The notes beneath the pieces were generated by a model. It was not told the DNA's origin. It ran no database searches and worked only from the letters and a program-made list of their open reading frames with translations. Shown piece after piece: positions 42,717 to 51,238 of a stretch of DNA of 64,000 bases. The stretch is taken from assembly GCA_026707325.1 (NCBI GenBank), contig JAPOXA010000064.1:1-64000 (forward strand), given 5' to 3'. Both the position numbers and the translations under genes were made by a program. The stretch's first letter is position 1. Each line of letters opens with the position of its first letter. The stretch is from Acidobacteriota bacterium. Lineage in GTDB: Bacteria > Acidobacteriota > Thermoanaerobaculia > Multivoradales > Multivoraceae.

Positions 42717-44114
42717 TCAGGGCTCCAGCGGCGGCACCTTCTGCGAGAACTTCACGCCCGTGATCCTGTCCGTGTTGTCCGCCCGGCGCCGGCGACTCGG
42801 CGGGAAGTCCTCCGTCTCCTCGATCCAGGCATCGAGCACCCGGCTCAACTGCCGGGCAATCTGCTCCACTTCCGACCGGCCGGCCAGGTTCACGAGTTCG
42901 TGCGGATCCGACTCCAGATCGTAGACCTCGATCACCGGTCTCGGCGCTTCGAACAGGCGCGCCTGACCCGGCGTCAACGTTCCCGCCTCGCGGCCCGCGG
43001 TCAGGCTGTACCAGGACGGGCTCCGCGACGCATCCGCGGGCGTACAGAGCGGCAACTCCGTGTAGGCGTTGCGAATCAGCTTGTAGCGCGGCCCGCGCAC
43101 CGCGCGGATGTGCTCGTCGCAGTTGTGCCAGTTGCGCTCCGCGAACACGTAGTCGCGCCCCGGCGAGGCCTGATCGGTCAGCGCCGCGGCGAAGCTCTCT
43201 CCCTGGAAGCTCTCCGGGATCCCCGCCCCGGCCGCCTCCAGCAGGGTCGGCGCCAGGTCGATCACGCTGGTCAGGCCCGGATAGCGAGCGCCCGCCGGCG
43301 TGACGCCCGGCCAGGAGACGATCAGCGGCGTGCGGATGCCCGCGTCGTACGCGGTCGCCTTCGCGCGCGGGAACGGCATCCCGTTGTCGCTGAGGAAGAC
43401 GACCAGGGTGTCCTCCCGAAGCTCGCGGCGGTCCAGTTCGGCCACCATTCGGCCGATCTCGGCATCCATCCGCGAGATCTCGTCGTAGTAGAGGGCCAGG
43501 TCGGCCCTTGTCTCGCCGTCGTCGACGAGGTAGGGCGGCACCGAGACTTCGCCCGGATCATGGGGCGGATCGACCGCGTCACTTGAGTACGGCCGGTGCG
43601 GATCCCGGAAGCCGATCCAGAGGAAGAAAGGCCGATCCCCCACCACGTCCAGGAAACCGGGCAGCCCTTCCCAGGTCTCCTCCGAGAACCAGTCGAACTG
43701 CCGCTCGCCCTCCGGGCCGTAGTGGGTCTTCCGCATGTGCCCCGTGAAGTAGCCCTCCCGGGCGAGGTAGGCCGGCAGCAGATCCATCCCGGCCGGCAAC
43801 GGCGTGTGCAGATCCTCGGCGCCCGTGGCGTGCGGATACCGGCCCGAGAGGATGCTGATCCGCGACGGACTGCACGACGCCGTCGTCAGGAAGGCGTTCT
43901 CGAACACGACCCCGGTTGCCGCAAGACGGTCCAGGTTCGGCGTCCGCACGGCGCGGTTGCCGTACGCCCCGAAGTCCGACCAGCCGGCGTCGTCGCCGAT
44001 GAAGACGACGATGTTCGGGCGCTCCTCGACGCCGCGCACCGGCCGGTTCGCCGTCGCCGCTAGGAGAAGTCCCAGGCCCAGGACTCCCAGGCCGAGAGAG
44101 CGGAAGCGGCGCAT
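42717..44114 (-). CDS. Secreted sulfatase (FGly, Cys type)
   Basis: 465 residues with a signal peptide (to about residue 28). Sulfatase motifs: PNIVVFIGDDAGWSDFG (metal-binding DD), the FGly signature ASCSPSRISILSGRYPH with Cys81 as the residue to be oxidised, HMRKTHYG, and LVVFLSDNGMPFPRAK. Removes sulfate from an organic ester, probably an algal or animal glycan if the organism is marine (inference). It starts 25 nt after PDLSG copy 5 on the same strand and is probably co-transcribed with it. Confidence 0.9.
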   Translation of the reverse strand: MRRFRSLGLGVLGLGLLLAATANRPVRGVEERPNIVVFIGDDAGWSDFGAYGNRAVRTPNLDRLAATGVVFENAFLTTASCSPSRISILSGRYPHATGAEDLHTPLPAGMDLLPAYLAREGYFTGHMRKTHYGPEGERQFDWFSEETWEGLPGFLDVVGDRPFFLWIGFRDPHRPYSSDAVDPPHDPGEVSVPPYLVDDGETRADLALYYDEISRMDAEIGRMVAELDRRELREDTLVVFLSDNGMPFPRAKATAYDAGIRTPLIVSWPGVTPAGARYPGLTSVIDLAPTLLEAAGAGIPESFQGESFAAALTDQASPGRDYVFAERNWHNCDEHIRAVRGPRYKLIRNAYTELPLCTPADASRSPSWYSLTAGREAGTLTPGQARLFEAPRPVIEVYDLESDPHELVNLAGRSEVEQIARQLSRVLDAWIEETEDFPPSRRRRADNTDRITGVKFSQKVPPLEP

Positions 44115-44139
44115 GGGCTCGCGCGCCCCGCCAGCTCGA

Positions 44140-45228
44140 CTACTCGCCGCCGCCTGCCGCGGCGATCGCGTCCGCCTCCAGCAACCGCGCGCCGCGCATC
44201 ACGTTGCCGAGCGCGTAGTTGCCCTCGTGGCAGGCGTACTCGAAGACCTTGTTGGGCGTCGAGCGCCAGACGTACTCGCCGCTCCAGGCCGTCTCCCAGA
44301 CGTTCGGGTCCTCGACCGTGAAGCCGTAGAGCAGATCGCCGTCCGCCAGGCGCCGGAAGCGCTCCACGACGTGCAGATCCTTCGTCGCCGAACCGAGACC
44401 CGGTTCTTCGCCGAAGTTCGCCGTGTCGACGACCAGGGTGTCGCCTTCCCACCAGCCGATCGAGTCGCCCATCCACCGGCGTTCCGTGGCCGGCGCGTGC
44501 TCGCCGCCGATCCGCACGACGCGGGCGTCGTGGACCATCTCGATCAGGATCATCACGTGGTTCCCGGTCTGCACGATCCGCTTGTGGTTGTTGTAGAGCG
44601 CCGGCAGCATCGGCGGGCCGCCGGTCGAACTGAAGCCCATCAGGCAACGCTCCGGCAGCGGCCGCTGCTCCATGTTGTCGTAGGGCCCGGAGCCGTCCTC
44701 GTTCTCCTCCAGCCACCAGGCGGTTCCCGTGTTCTTGTGGCCGAACGCCGCGAACTGAGCCGACGCGCGGGCCATGCCGGCAGGCGTCATCTCCGGATAC
44801 TGACCGTTCGGCGGATCCGTGATGATCGAGGTCCGCCACTTGCCATCGATCCTGATCACGTTGTCGCCCGGATCCATGTAGAACGCGTTGTAGCCGCCGC
44901 TGCCGCCGGACGCGACCTCGAGGCCCGGGTCGAAGATCGGCGCCCCGCCGACCGGCGGCGCCTCGCGATTCGGATCGCTGGGCTTGAAGTCCGCCTCGTA
45001 GATCTCGGCCTTGCGGCGGGCGATCGCCGCCGCCTCCTCGTCCGTCAGGGTCAGCCGCTCACCGAACTCGCGCGGCCGGGTCAGCGGCGTCAGGGTCGCC
45101 ACGTCGTAGGCGCCGGACAGGTCCGGCTTGCCGTCGGACCGACGCGGGACGTCGTCCTGTGCGGCAACGGCCATCGGTGCGGCCAGGAGAACCGCCAGGC
45201 TCAGGAGAAGAACACGTTCAAGCTTCAT
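44140..45228 (-). CDS. Secreted PDLSG-family protein, copy 5
   Basis: 362 residues with a signal peptide ending near AVAAQ. Landmarks: RRSDGKPDLSGAYDVATLTPL, GSGGYNAFYMDPG, WRTSIITDPPNGQYP, ALYNNHKRIVQTGNHVMI, VHDARVVRIGGEH, IGWWEGDTLVVDTANF, VVERFRRLADGD, YGFTVEDP and FEYACHEGNYALGNVMRGAR. It resembles copy 2 (SxGGPPMLPALYNNHKRIVQT). AGGAGGTGCCGG precedes the ATG. First gene of an operon with the sulfatase. Function unknown. Confidence 0.85.
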   Translation of the reverse strand: MKLERVLLLSLAVLLAAPMAVAAQDDVPRRSDGKPDLSGAYDVATLTPLTRPREFGERLTLTDEEAAAIARRKAEIYEADFKPSDPNREAPPVGGAPIFDPGLEVASGGSGGYNAFYMDPGDNVIRIDGKWRTSIITDPPNGQYPEMTPAGMARASAQFAAFGHKNTGTAWWLEENEDGSGPYDNMEQRPLPERCLMGFSSTGGPPMLPALYNNHKRIVQTGNHVMILIEMVHDARVVRIGGEHAPATERRWMGDSIGWWEGDTLVVDTANFGEEPGLGSATKDLHVVERFRRLADGDLLYGFTVEDPNVWETAWSGEYVWRSTPNKVFEYACHEGNYALGNVMRGARLLEADAIAAAGGGE

Positions 45229-45283
45229 CCGGCACCTCCTCGGTCATCGGTCTCTGGGTGTGTCGCAACGCTACCACTCCCGG

Positions 45284-45724
45284 CTAGTCGTCATCGATCA
45301 CGTCCAGGCCGGTCACACCCACATGGGAAGCGGCCGCCAGAAGGCGCCGATCGCTACTGAAGATCTCCTGGAACCCATGTTCCCTCGCGGAGATCAAGTG
45401 CACCGCGTCACCGGCGCGCAGAAACACGTCCGAAGGAAGCTGCCTGAACAGATCGACCACCGCCCTCGCGACCGCGGGCGAAAGCGAAATCCAGTGCCAT
45501 ACACCAGTCGCTTCGTCGAAGCTGAGTTGCCGCAGGACGAGCTGGTGGCTTTCCGCCGACAGCCCGCCTTCCCGGAGTTTCCGATGCAGGGCAGCGTGGA
45601 GTTCGAGCCGTCCGATCACCGAAGAAGCGATACGCCCCCGCTCGGCAGCCAGCGCCCTCACCTTCTGCCAGCCCTCCTCCTTGACATAGCACTTGACCAG
45701 GTAGGCCGCGTCGAAGTACGCCAC
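45284..45724 (-). CDS. PIN-domain toxin (VapC-like)
   Basis: 146 residues with the acidic quartet of PIN RNases: Asp5 (AYFDAAYLVK), Glu41 (IGRLELHAAL), Asp106 (LRAGDAVHL) and Asp125 (FSSDRRLL). It cleaves RNA when freed from its antitoxin (family knowledge). Its start overlaps the last base of the antitoxin gene, so the pair is coupled. Lies at the left edge of the defence/stability island. Confidence 0.85.
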   Translation of the reverse strand: MAYFDAAYLVKCYVKEEGWQKVRALAAERGRIASSVIGRLELHAALHRKLREGGLSAESHQLVLRQLSFDEATGVWHWISLSPAVARAVVDLFRQLPSDVFLRAGDAVHLISAREHGFQEIFSSDRRLLAAASHVGVTGLDVIDDD

Positions 45725-45963
45725 TACCGGTCGCGGTCTTCGGAGATTCCCGCAGTCGAGTCGCCGCCGATCTCGGGCAAAGCCTCGAACTCGGGCAGCA
45801 GTTTACGCTCACCAAAGGGAGTGCCCATCCCGTCCTCACGGAAGGGGATGAGCGACGCCACGGGACGCCCGCGCTCCGTGACCACGACACCTTCGCCTCT
45901 TGCCGCGCGACGGACCCACTCACCCGTCTTCAGGTGAAGCTCCCTTATGCCTACATGTTCCAT
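45724..45963 (-). CDS. Phd/VapB-type antitoxin
   Basis: 79 residues. The N-terminus MEHVGIRELHLKTGEWVRRAARG followed by VVVTERGRPVASLIPF is the Phd/YefM fold that binds operator DNA; the C-terminal tail would wrap the PIN toxin. ATG 45963 was chosen because it begins the Phd motif (usually M-x-x-VGIRELK). A palindrome at 45971-45983 lies 7 nt upstream and is a candidate autoregulatory operator. Confidence 0.85.
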   Translation of the reverse strand: MEHVGIRELHLKTGEWVRRAARGEGVVVTERGRPVASLIPFREDGMGTPFGERKLLPEFEALPEIGGDSTAGISEDRDR

Positions 45964-45970
45964 GTGCACC

Positions 45971-45983
45971 AATGTGACACATT
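45971..45983. promoter_or_regulatory. Candidate Phd operator palindrome
   Basis: AATGTG-A-CACATT is a perfect 6-bp inverted repeat with a 1-nt centre immediately upstream of the antitoxin ATG (45963). Position and symmetry fit a binding site for a dimeric Phd-type antitoxin. No other gene lies in the 237 nt up to the DUF6152 gene; the only other structure is a GC hairpin (CCGGCGC-GCA-GCGCCGG) near 46142. Confidence 0.45.
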
Positions 45984-46200
45984 CCCGCGGCGGTCGTCAA
46001 CAACGCCACCCCGGATCGCCCAGCGGCCTCATCGAAGCAGCCGCAACCCTGATGCTCCAGACTCCTTGAACAGGCGGCGTCTTCACGGTTGAGGCAAGTT
46101 CGCGACGAAGCCTCTGTCGGTGCGCGAGTCTTCTGAATCATCCGGCGCGCAGCGCCGGGACTTCCGGCCAGCACGCTCGTCGGTCTGAGGTGAAACCTCG

Positions 46201-46662
46201 TTAGGGCTGGCCGGAGGATTCCCGATCGTCGTACGGCGCGCCCGTGCCCGAGGAACCGGCAAACAGACGACGACCGTCCGGCAACGTCACGTCACGGCCG
46301 TTCGCCCGCGGCGCTCCGTCGATCGCCTGGTAGCCCTCGACGAGCACCTCGGTCCCGGGAGCAACCGAGTTCTTCTTCCAGCCGCGGCGAACCAGGGCGC
46401 CCGGCGGGCCGCACTCGACCATCCAGGCCGTCACGACGCCGTCGTCGTCGGTGACGTCGATGTGAATCCACGCGTGCGGGTTCACCCACTCGACCTTCGT
46501 CACCTTGCCGCGCAGCCGCACCGGCTTCGTCGCGTCGAACTCGGCGGCGAAGGCGTGGTGGGCGGCGGCCGGCTCGGGCGGCGCCAGTAGAACCAGGGCC
46601 GCGGCCAGAGAAAAACCGAAGGCGGGAAGGGCCGCGCGGGCGAGAGATCGCGTCGTGTGCAT
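46201..46662 (-). CDS. DUF6152 family secreted protein
   Basis: 153 residues with a signal peptide ending PAAAHHAF. The mature start HHAFAAEFDATKPVRLRGKV and TKVEWVNPHAWIHIDVTDDD is diagnostic of DUF6152. The rest is a small OB-like beta domain. Function unknown. From memory of similar genomes, DUF6152 genes often accompany PDLSG-type secreted proteins. ATG 46662 has GCAGGA about 8 nt upstream; ATG 46668 is the alternative. Confidence 0.85.
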   Translation of the reverse strand: MHTTRSLARAALPAFGFSLAAALVLLAPPEPAAAHHAFAAEFDATKPVRLRGKVTKVEWVNPHAWIHIDVTDDDGVVTAWMVECGPPGALVRRGWKKNSVAPGTEVLVEGYQAIDGAPRANGRDVTLPDGRRLFAGSSGTGAPYDDRESSGQP

Positions 46663-46725
46663 GGGCATCGTCCTGCTTGCTGCCGTGTCTCGGCGGAACG
46701 GCAACCCTACCACCGGCGCGGGGCG

Positions 46726-47694
46726 CTACCCGTCGTCTGGCGGAGCGTCGCCGGCCGGGCGGACCCTGCGCAGGAAGTCGTCCGCGTCCCGGCAACGCAC
46801 GGCGGCCTCCAGGAACCGGGCAGACCGCTTCACCGAAGTGACGCCCGAGAGCCAGACCTCGACGGCTTCGGTCACCCGGATGTTCCGGGCGGCGAGAGTC
46901 TGTCGGAGATTCTCCCGGAGCATCTCCGAGCGACTTTCGGCCCGTTCGGCGCCGAGGAACGGGTCATCGTCCGGGCTGGTGCCCGTTGCCTTGCCCAGCG
47001 CGCGGCCCACCCGGCGCAGCGCCGCCACGGTCCCGTCCGACTTCGTTTCCTCGTTCAGCGCCCGGTGGATCTCCGCCGCCCGCCAGCCCGGAAACGCCCG
47101 GCTGACGGCAGATTCGACGTAACCGCCGCCCTCCAGCAGGTAGATCGTCAGTCCCGGTCGACCCGCACTCCGGGGAGCCATCCACTCCGGTGCCGGCACC
47201 TCCACCCAGACCTCCGGAAGACCCCAGGAAGCGTAGACCTCCAGCTTCCGCCGCCGGACATCGGTCGTGTGGTCCACTTCCAGCAACACGTCCGGCAGCG
47301 GACCGGCGTCGACGTCGATCGTCCGCCCCCGCGGCCAAGGGCGATCCAGGAAGAACATCGCGTCCGGCTGCATCAGGACCTCACGTTGCCCCTCTACCCC
47401 GAACTGCACCAGACTCGCCGAACCGAGCGCCAGAATCTTCGAGCCGCGCGCCTGGGCGATCATCTCGACCAGGGCCACCACACCGGCCGACGGCGCCTCG
47501 TGGTAGAGCGTCGCTGGCTCCGCCAGGACCATCGCCGTCCCGGTCCGCGCCTCCCAATACTCGATACGGCCCTCGTAGTCGGCCAGTTCCTCGACGGGCA
47601 GATGCACGGCGCGGCAGCCCGGAAAGTCCCGCGGAACGAGCGGGCGCCGCGGTTCGCGTGGCGGCTGCGGGGTTCCGCGGAGGGGTTCAGCCAT
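46726..47694 (-). CDS. Uma2-family (DUF820) putative nuclease with C-terminal extension
   Basis: 322 residues. Residues about 30-210 form the Uma2 restriction-endonuclease-like fold: RIEYWEARTGTAMV, LVQFGVEGQREVLMQPDAMF and the active-site region PDVLLEVDHTTDVRRRKLEVYA followed by LPEVWVEVP. Uma2 proteins are usually about 190 residues; here about 110 extra residues (ESRSEMLRENLRQTLAARNI and onward) form a helical tail. Biological role unproven; Uma2 genes are abundant in cyanobacteria and Acidobacteriota and may be mobile or defence-related. Confidence 0.8.
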   Translation of the reverse strand: MAEPLRGTPQPPREPRRPLVPRDFPGCRAVHLPVEELADYEGRIEYWEARTGTAMVLAEPATLYHEAPSAGVVALVEMIAQARGSKILALGSASLVQFGVEGQREVLMQPDAMFFLDRPWPRGRTIDVDAGPLPDVLLEVDHTTDVRRRKLEVYASWGLPEVWVEVPAPEWMAPRSAGRPGLTIYLLEGGGYVESAVSRAFPGWRAAEIHRALNEETKSDGTVAALRRVGRALGKATGTSPDDDPFLGAERAESRSEMLRENLRQTLAARNIRVTEAVEVWLSGVTSVKRSARFLEAAVRCRDADDFLRRVRPAGDAPPDDG

Positions 47695-47745
47695 GGTTGG
47701 CGAGTGTATCGTTGGCCGCGGCTTGGTAACCGCCCCAAGAAGACC

Positions 47746-47838
47746 ATGAAGACGCTCAGGATCGGCATCGCTGACTACGACGAGACTGCGACAGCCGCCG
47801 CAACGCTCGTCGTCCCGTTCGTTGGAGCCGGGAAGTGA
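47746..47838 (+). pseudogene. 30-residue remnant resembling the start of an HTH antitoxin
   Basis: An ATG at 47746 gives MKTLRIGIADYDE, which matches the opening of a family of small HTH regulators (MKTLRIGIASYxxMKARTxxIARG) found with toxin-antitoxin pairs. After 13 residues the match ends and the frame closes at 47838. Probably a truncated leftover, in keeping with the island around it; could also be chance. Confidence 0.35.
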
Positions 47839-48077
47839 CGGCGCAGGACGGCACAGCCATGATTGTCATGGCCTATCTGTTGCTCGCGGCCGCCGTCGCG
47901 AGTCTGGTCGCGCTCGTCTTCGTCGCGATGCGCGCCAGCTCCCGACCTCCTGCGGCGCGGACCGCGGGCGCTGAACACGCAGTGTTGGGTTTGCTGGGAG
48001 CCATCTTCGTCGTGACAGCCGCCGCGGTCGGCACAGTGCTCGGCTGGAAGATCAGCGCGCCGAACGACGACTGCTAG
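47835..48077 (+). CDS. Small two-helix membrane protein
   Basis: 80 residues with hydrophobic helices at about 8-31 (MIVMAYLLLAAAVASLVALV) and 46-69 (VLGLLGAIFVVTAAAVGTVL). No family recognised. GTG 47835 was chosen because GGAG lies 8-9 nt upstream; ATG 47859 is an alternative that trims the first helix. It precedes the McrBC genes; whether it belongs to that system is unclear. Confidence 0.5.
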   Translation: MTAQDGTAMIVMAYLLLAAAVASLVALVFVAMRASSRPPAARTAGAEHAVLGLLGAIFVVTAAAVGTVLGWKISAPNDDC

Positions 48078-48156
48078 AAGGCCGCCGACCTTGGACTCTC
48101 CTCAACGCGCTGGTCGCGGGCCACGAACGAGCGAGTCGCTCCGGGCCGAGCCGACC

Positions 48157-48735
48157 ATGCAACTGTGGGACAGGTTCCTGAAGGAATGGCCGCCGGAGAG
48201 GGTCCGCAGCATGTCTCTGGAGGAGTACACGAATCTCAACCGGGACGACGCCTTCGTCTACTGGCTTGAGTTCGGAACCCGCGCCCTCGGCAGCATACGT
48301 GGCGGCGACGCCATCAAGTTCGGGATCTACCGCCACTCCAGCCGGGACCCGAAGTCACCACCGGAGGGTCGGATCCGCGGCGCCGAGTACACCTGGGATC
48401 CCAGGTACGGCGACACGGAGCTAGTGGCTTTCGACACCGTGCGGTCGCGTCTGGTCCAGGTCATCGGCGCGGCCGAAGCAGGGAATCTCGCAGCAATCGA
48501 TGACGTCGACCTCTCGCGCGTTCTCAAGTGGAAGGTCGCGTTCCTCCATCAGGACCGGGACGATCCCCGAATCCTGGTCCTCTACAAGAAGGACCTGCTC
48601 GCAGCCCGTTACAAGGAGGCGTTCCCGAATGCGGCCAAGGCGCCTCCGAGCCAACAGCACGCGGCCCTGATCGAACACTATTCGTGGCTCGGCGACGCCC
48701 TCGACATCAGCCCCAGGATCTGGCTTGATCCGTAA
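48157..48735 (+). CDS. McrBC-associated N-terminal specificity-type protein
   Basis: 192 residues with MSLEEYTNLNRDDAFVYWLEFGTRALGSIRGGDAIKFGIY near the start. This phrase (sLEeYtxxnxxDxFxYWLE...LGSIxGGxaxKFGIY) is what I associate with proteins or domains placed before McrB-type AAA+ GTPases/ATPases, presumably reading the modified DNA target (inference). Here it is encoded as a separate protein that overlaps the AAA gene by 11 bp. ATG 48157 was chosen over an upstream TTG because the conserved sequence starts just after it. Confidence 0.65.
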   Translation: MQLWDRFLKEWPPERVRSMSLEEYTNLNRDDAFVYWLEFGTRALGSIRGGDAIKFGIYRHSSRDPKSPPEGRIRGAEYTWDPRYGDTELVAFDTVRSRLVQVIGAAEAGNLAAIDDVDLSRVLKWKVAFLHQDRDDPRILVLYKKDLLAARYKEAFPNAAKAPPSQQHAALIEHYSWLGDALDISPRIWLDP

Positions 48736-50377
48736 GGAACAGCCGCCGCCACGGCCACCAGACCATCCGCCGGACGGAGGGCGCTACTGGCTGATGTCAC
48801 CGGGCGAAGACTCCAAGCAGTGGCCTACGTGGGACGAGCACAGAGTTGCGTCCCTCGGCTATGACGAACACCCGGTGGGAGACCTTGGTACGTACAGGTC
48901 CAAGCAAGCGCTCGACCGTGCGATGGGCGTCGAGTCAGGAACGCGACTTATGCACCGTCGTCGAGAGCTTTGGGAGTTCTCCCATGAGATGAAGCCCGGC
49001 GACACAATCTTCGTCAAGAGAGGCCAACACGGCATTCTCGGCCACGGTGTCGTTCAGTCCAAGTACCGGTTCGATCCGGGAAGGACCACGCACAAACATC
49101 TTCGGGACGTGCGCTGGGACTCGAACTACGGCCCGGGTGGCCGCCGAGTAGAAAGGAACCTGGTCACCAAGGCCCTCACGGACATCACGGAGGACGTGGA
49201 TCAGGTCAGCGAACTGAAGATCGCGGTCGGTCTAACGGGCAGCCCACCGCCGGGAGAGCGGGGGACGGACTCGACGCCCACGGAGGTTGACGACTCAGCA
49301 GCGTCCGACCGGCACCCTCTCAATCCTTTCAATCAGATCCTGTATGGGCCGCCCGGAACCGGGAAGACGTACGGAACCGTCGGCCATGCATTGGCCGCAG
49401 TTGATGGCGCGGAGGTCAGGGAAGTCACCGAGGACGACAAGAAGCGCTACCGGAAACTGAAGGCAGATGGCCGGGTCGCCATGGTGACCTTCCACCAGAA
49501 CTATGCCTACGAGGACTTCGTTGAGGGCATCCGTCCGAGACTCACCGAACCAGGCGAGCGAGATGCCGATGCCGAGGCAGCGGAGGCAGCGGAAGCGTCT
49601 GCTTCACCCGATCTGGCCTACGAGTTGAAGCACGGGGTCTTCCGCAGGATCTGCGCGGCTGCCGAAGGCGAGCGCCGGGCAGCGAGGACCGAGGGGCGGG
49701 AACCGGAGCGCTTCGTGCTCATCATCGACGAGATCAACCGCGGCAACATCCCGAAGATCTTCGGTGAACTGATCACGTTGATCGAGGGCTCCCGGCGGCT
49801 TGGGGAGAGCGACGAGACCAGAGTCACGCTTCCCTACTCGGGCGACGAGTTCGGCGTTCCGAACAACCTCTACGTCATCGGCACGATGAACACCGCCGAC
49901 CGCTCGATCCAGCAGCTCGACACGGCACTGAGACGGAGGTTCACGTTCGTCGAGATGATGCCCAATCCGGATCACGAGCTGATTCCCGGCGACGTGGGCG
50001 GCGTCGACTGCCGGAAGATGCTGCGCGCGATGAACGAGCGCATCGTCCTGCTCCTGGACCGGGAGCACCAGATCGGCCACACGTACCTGTTCAAGGTGAA
50101 GTCGATCGAAGATCTCGCCGACCGGTTCCAAAACCGGATCTTCCCGCTCCTCCAAGAGTACTTCTACGACGACTGGAGGCGAATCGACGCCGTGCTTGGC
50201 GGCAACGCATTCGTCCAGCCGACCCGGATCGGCGAGGGGCACGCGAGGGACCTGGCCCGGCAGTTCGACCTCGTTGACGAGGAGATGGTCATCTACGAGC
50301 GTCTGCCCGAGGACGATCCGGCCTGGCAGGACGCTGGCCAGTACCGGAAGATCTACGAGTCGGTGGCCGCCGATTGA
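48725..50377 (+). CDS. mcrB: McrB-like AAA+ motor with EVE/PUA-type N-terminal domain
   Basis: 550 residues. Residues about 20-160 look like an EVE (PUA-like) domain that reads modified bases: RYWLMSPGEDSKQWPTWDE, HEMKPGDTIFVKRGQHGILG and HLRDVRW. The AAA+ part has Walker A LYGPPGTGKTYG (from about 207), Walker B RFVLIIDEINRGNIPKIFGE and the McrB signature IGTMNTADRSIQQLDTALRR. It translocates DNA by NTP hydrolysis for cleavage by McrC. The only possible start is TTG 48725. The cognate nuclease gene is 1.1 kb downstream rather than adjacent; a toxin-antitoxin module lies in between. Confidence 0.9.
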   Translation: MIRKEQPPPRPPDHPPDGGRYWLMSPGEDSKQWPTWDEHRVASLGYDEHPVGDLGTYRSKQALDRAMGVESGTRLMHRRRELWEFSHEMKPGDTIFVKRGQHGILGHGVVQSKYRFDPGRTTHKHLRDVRWDSNYGPGGRRVERNLVTKALTDITEDVDQVSELKIAVGLTGSPPPGERGTDSTPTEVDDSAASDRHPLNPFNQILYGPPGTGKTYGTVGHALAAVDGAEVREVTEDDKKRYRKLKADGRVAMVTFHQNYAYEDFVEGIRPRLTEPGERDADAEAAEAAEASASPDLAYELKHGVFRRICAAAEGERRAARTEGREPERFVLIIDEINRGNIPKIFGELITLIEGSRRLGESDETRVTLPYSGDEFGVPNNLYVIGTMNTADRSIQQLDTALRRRFTFVEMMPNPDHELIPGDVGGVDCRKMLRAMNERIVLLLDREHQIGHTYLFKVKSIEDLADRFQNRIFPLLQEYFYDDWRRIDAVLGGNAFVQPTRIGEGHARDLARQFDLVDEEMVIYERLPEDDPAWQDAGQYRKIYESVAAD

Positions 50378-50414
50378 TGGGAAAGCCGGACGTGGCAGAA
50401 GACTCCGAGGCCAG
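50321..50414 (+). repeat. Direct repeat, copy 1 (94 nt), spanning the mcrB 3' end
   Basis: Covers the last 19 codons of mcrB and the next 37 nt. It matches 51239-51332 with no gaps and about 9 mismatches by eye (shared cores CGGAAGATCTACGAG, GGCCGCCGATTGA and GAAGACTCCGAGGCCAG). In this copy TGATGGG supplies an ATG overlapping the mcrB stop, which may have been the original mcrC start. Confidence 0.85.
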
Positions 50415-50463
50415 CGCTCCAACGAAGGTAGACCGCGGGGCGGCTTTGACCCCTCCTGGGATT

Positions 50464-50488
50464 CAGACTAGTCTGACCGACCAGACTG
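50464..50488. promoter_or_regulatory. Candidate operator of the second Phd-PIN module
   Basis: CAGACTAGTCTG (50464-50475) is a perfect 12-nt palindrome, followed 6 nt later by a half-site CAGACTG (50482-50488). It lies 15-39 nt upstream of the antitoxin ATG at 50503, the expected place for an autoregulated Phd operator. Confidence 0.5.
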
Positions 50489-50502
50489 AACTGGAGACAC
50501 CC

Positions 50503-50748
50503 ATGCAGACGATCGGCGCCTACGAAGCCAAGACGCACCTTCCGCGACTGCTCGAACGCGTCGCTCGGGGGGAGACTCTGACGATCACCCGTCATGGCCG
50601 GCCGGTCGCCCGGCTCGTCCCCGTGGAGACCGACGATCGTGAACGCGCTGCCCAAGCGGCTCGCCGCATCGAGGAACGCCGCCAGCGCCTGGGGCATGCG
50701 ACCTTGGCCGAGTTGATCGACTCCATCCACGAAGGCCACCGGTTTTGA
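50503..50748 (+). CDS. Phd/YefM-type antitoxin
   Basis: 81 residues beginning MQTIGAYEAKTHLPRLLERV and TLTITRHGRPVARLVPV, the canonical Phd fold, with a charged C-terminal tail for toxin binding. The ATG at 50503 starts exactly at the family motif and follows a palindromic operator candidate. The toxin gene overlaps its stop by 4 bp (TTGA). This pair lies within the mcrB-mcrC interval and between two copies of a 94-nt direct repeat. Confidence 0.9.
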   Translation: MQTIGAYEAKTHLPRLLERVARGETLTITRHGRPVARLVPVETDDRERAAQAARRIEERRQRLGHATLAELIDSIHEGHRF

Positions 50749-51179
50749 GTGCCGTCGTCCTCGACAACTCGATCGTGCTTTGCTGGTGTCTGGCGGACGA
50801 GGTCGATCCGCTGGCGCACCACGCGTTGGTGTTGACCATCGAGCAGGGCGCCGTCGCACCGCGGCTCTGGCGCTACGAACTCTGGAACGCGCTTCTGGTC
50901 AACGAACGGCGGGGACGCCTGGAGGCCGCCGACACGCGCGCCGTCTTTCTCGACCTCGCGCAGATGCGCATCGAACTGGACGCCGACCACGAGGAAGCGA
51001 AGGTGCTCGACCTGGCTCGCGAGCATCGTCTGACGGCGTACGACGCCTCCTATCTGGAAGTCGCCCGCCGCCGCGGGTTGCCCCTGGCTACCCTGGATCG
51101 GCGGCTGCGAGACGCCGCGGTCTCGGAAGGAGCGGCCATCGTCGACCACCCAGAGCCTGCGGGCGCCGGCAGTCGCTGA
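50745..51179 (+). CDS. PIN-domain toxin (VapC-like)
   Basis: 144 residues with the PIN acidic residues Asp7 (VVLDNSIVLCW), Glu45 (LWRYELWNALL), Asp100 (LTAYDASYLEVA) and Asp118 (LATLDRRL). The DNSxxLxW and YDAxYLE forms are typical of VapC partners of Phd antitoxins. The TTG start at 50745 overlaps the antitoxin stop. Predicted RNase; may stabilise the McrBC island. Confidence 0.9.
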   Translation: MSAVVLDNSIVLCWCLADEVDPLAHHALVLTIEQGAVAPRLWRYELWNALLVNERRGRLEAADTRAVFLDLAQMRIELDADHEEAKVLDLAREHRLTAYDASYLEVARRRGLPLATLDRRLRDAAVSEGAAIVDHPEPAGAGSR

Positions 51180-51238
51180 CGCCAGCGGCGACGAAAGAGA
51201 CAGGCAGCAACTGATGGACCGGGAGTTCTGCAAGCAAA

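Noticed and set aside
47746..47838. Treating the MKTLRIGIADYDE frame as a functional 30-residue gene
   Set aside because: Only the first 13 residues resemble the HTH family; the rest is unrelated, so it is listed as a likely remnant at low confidence.
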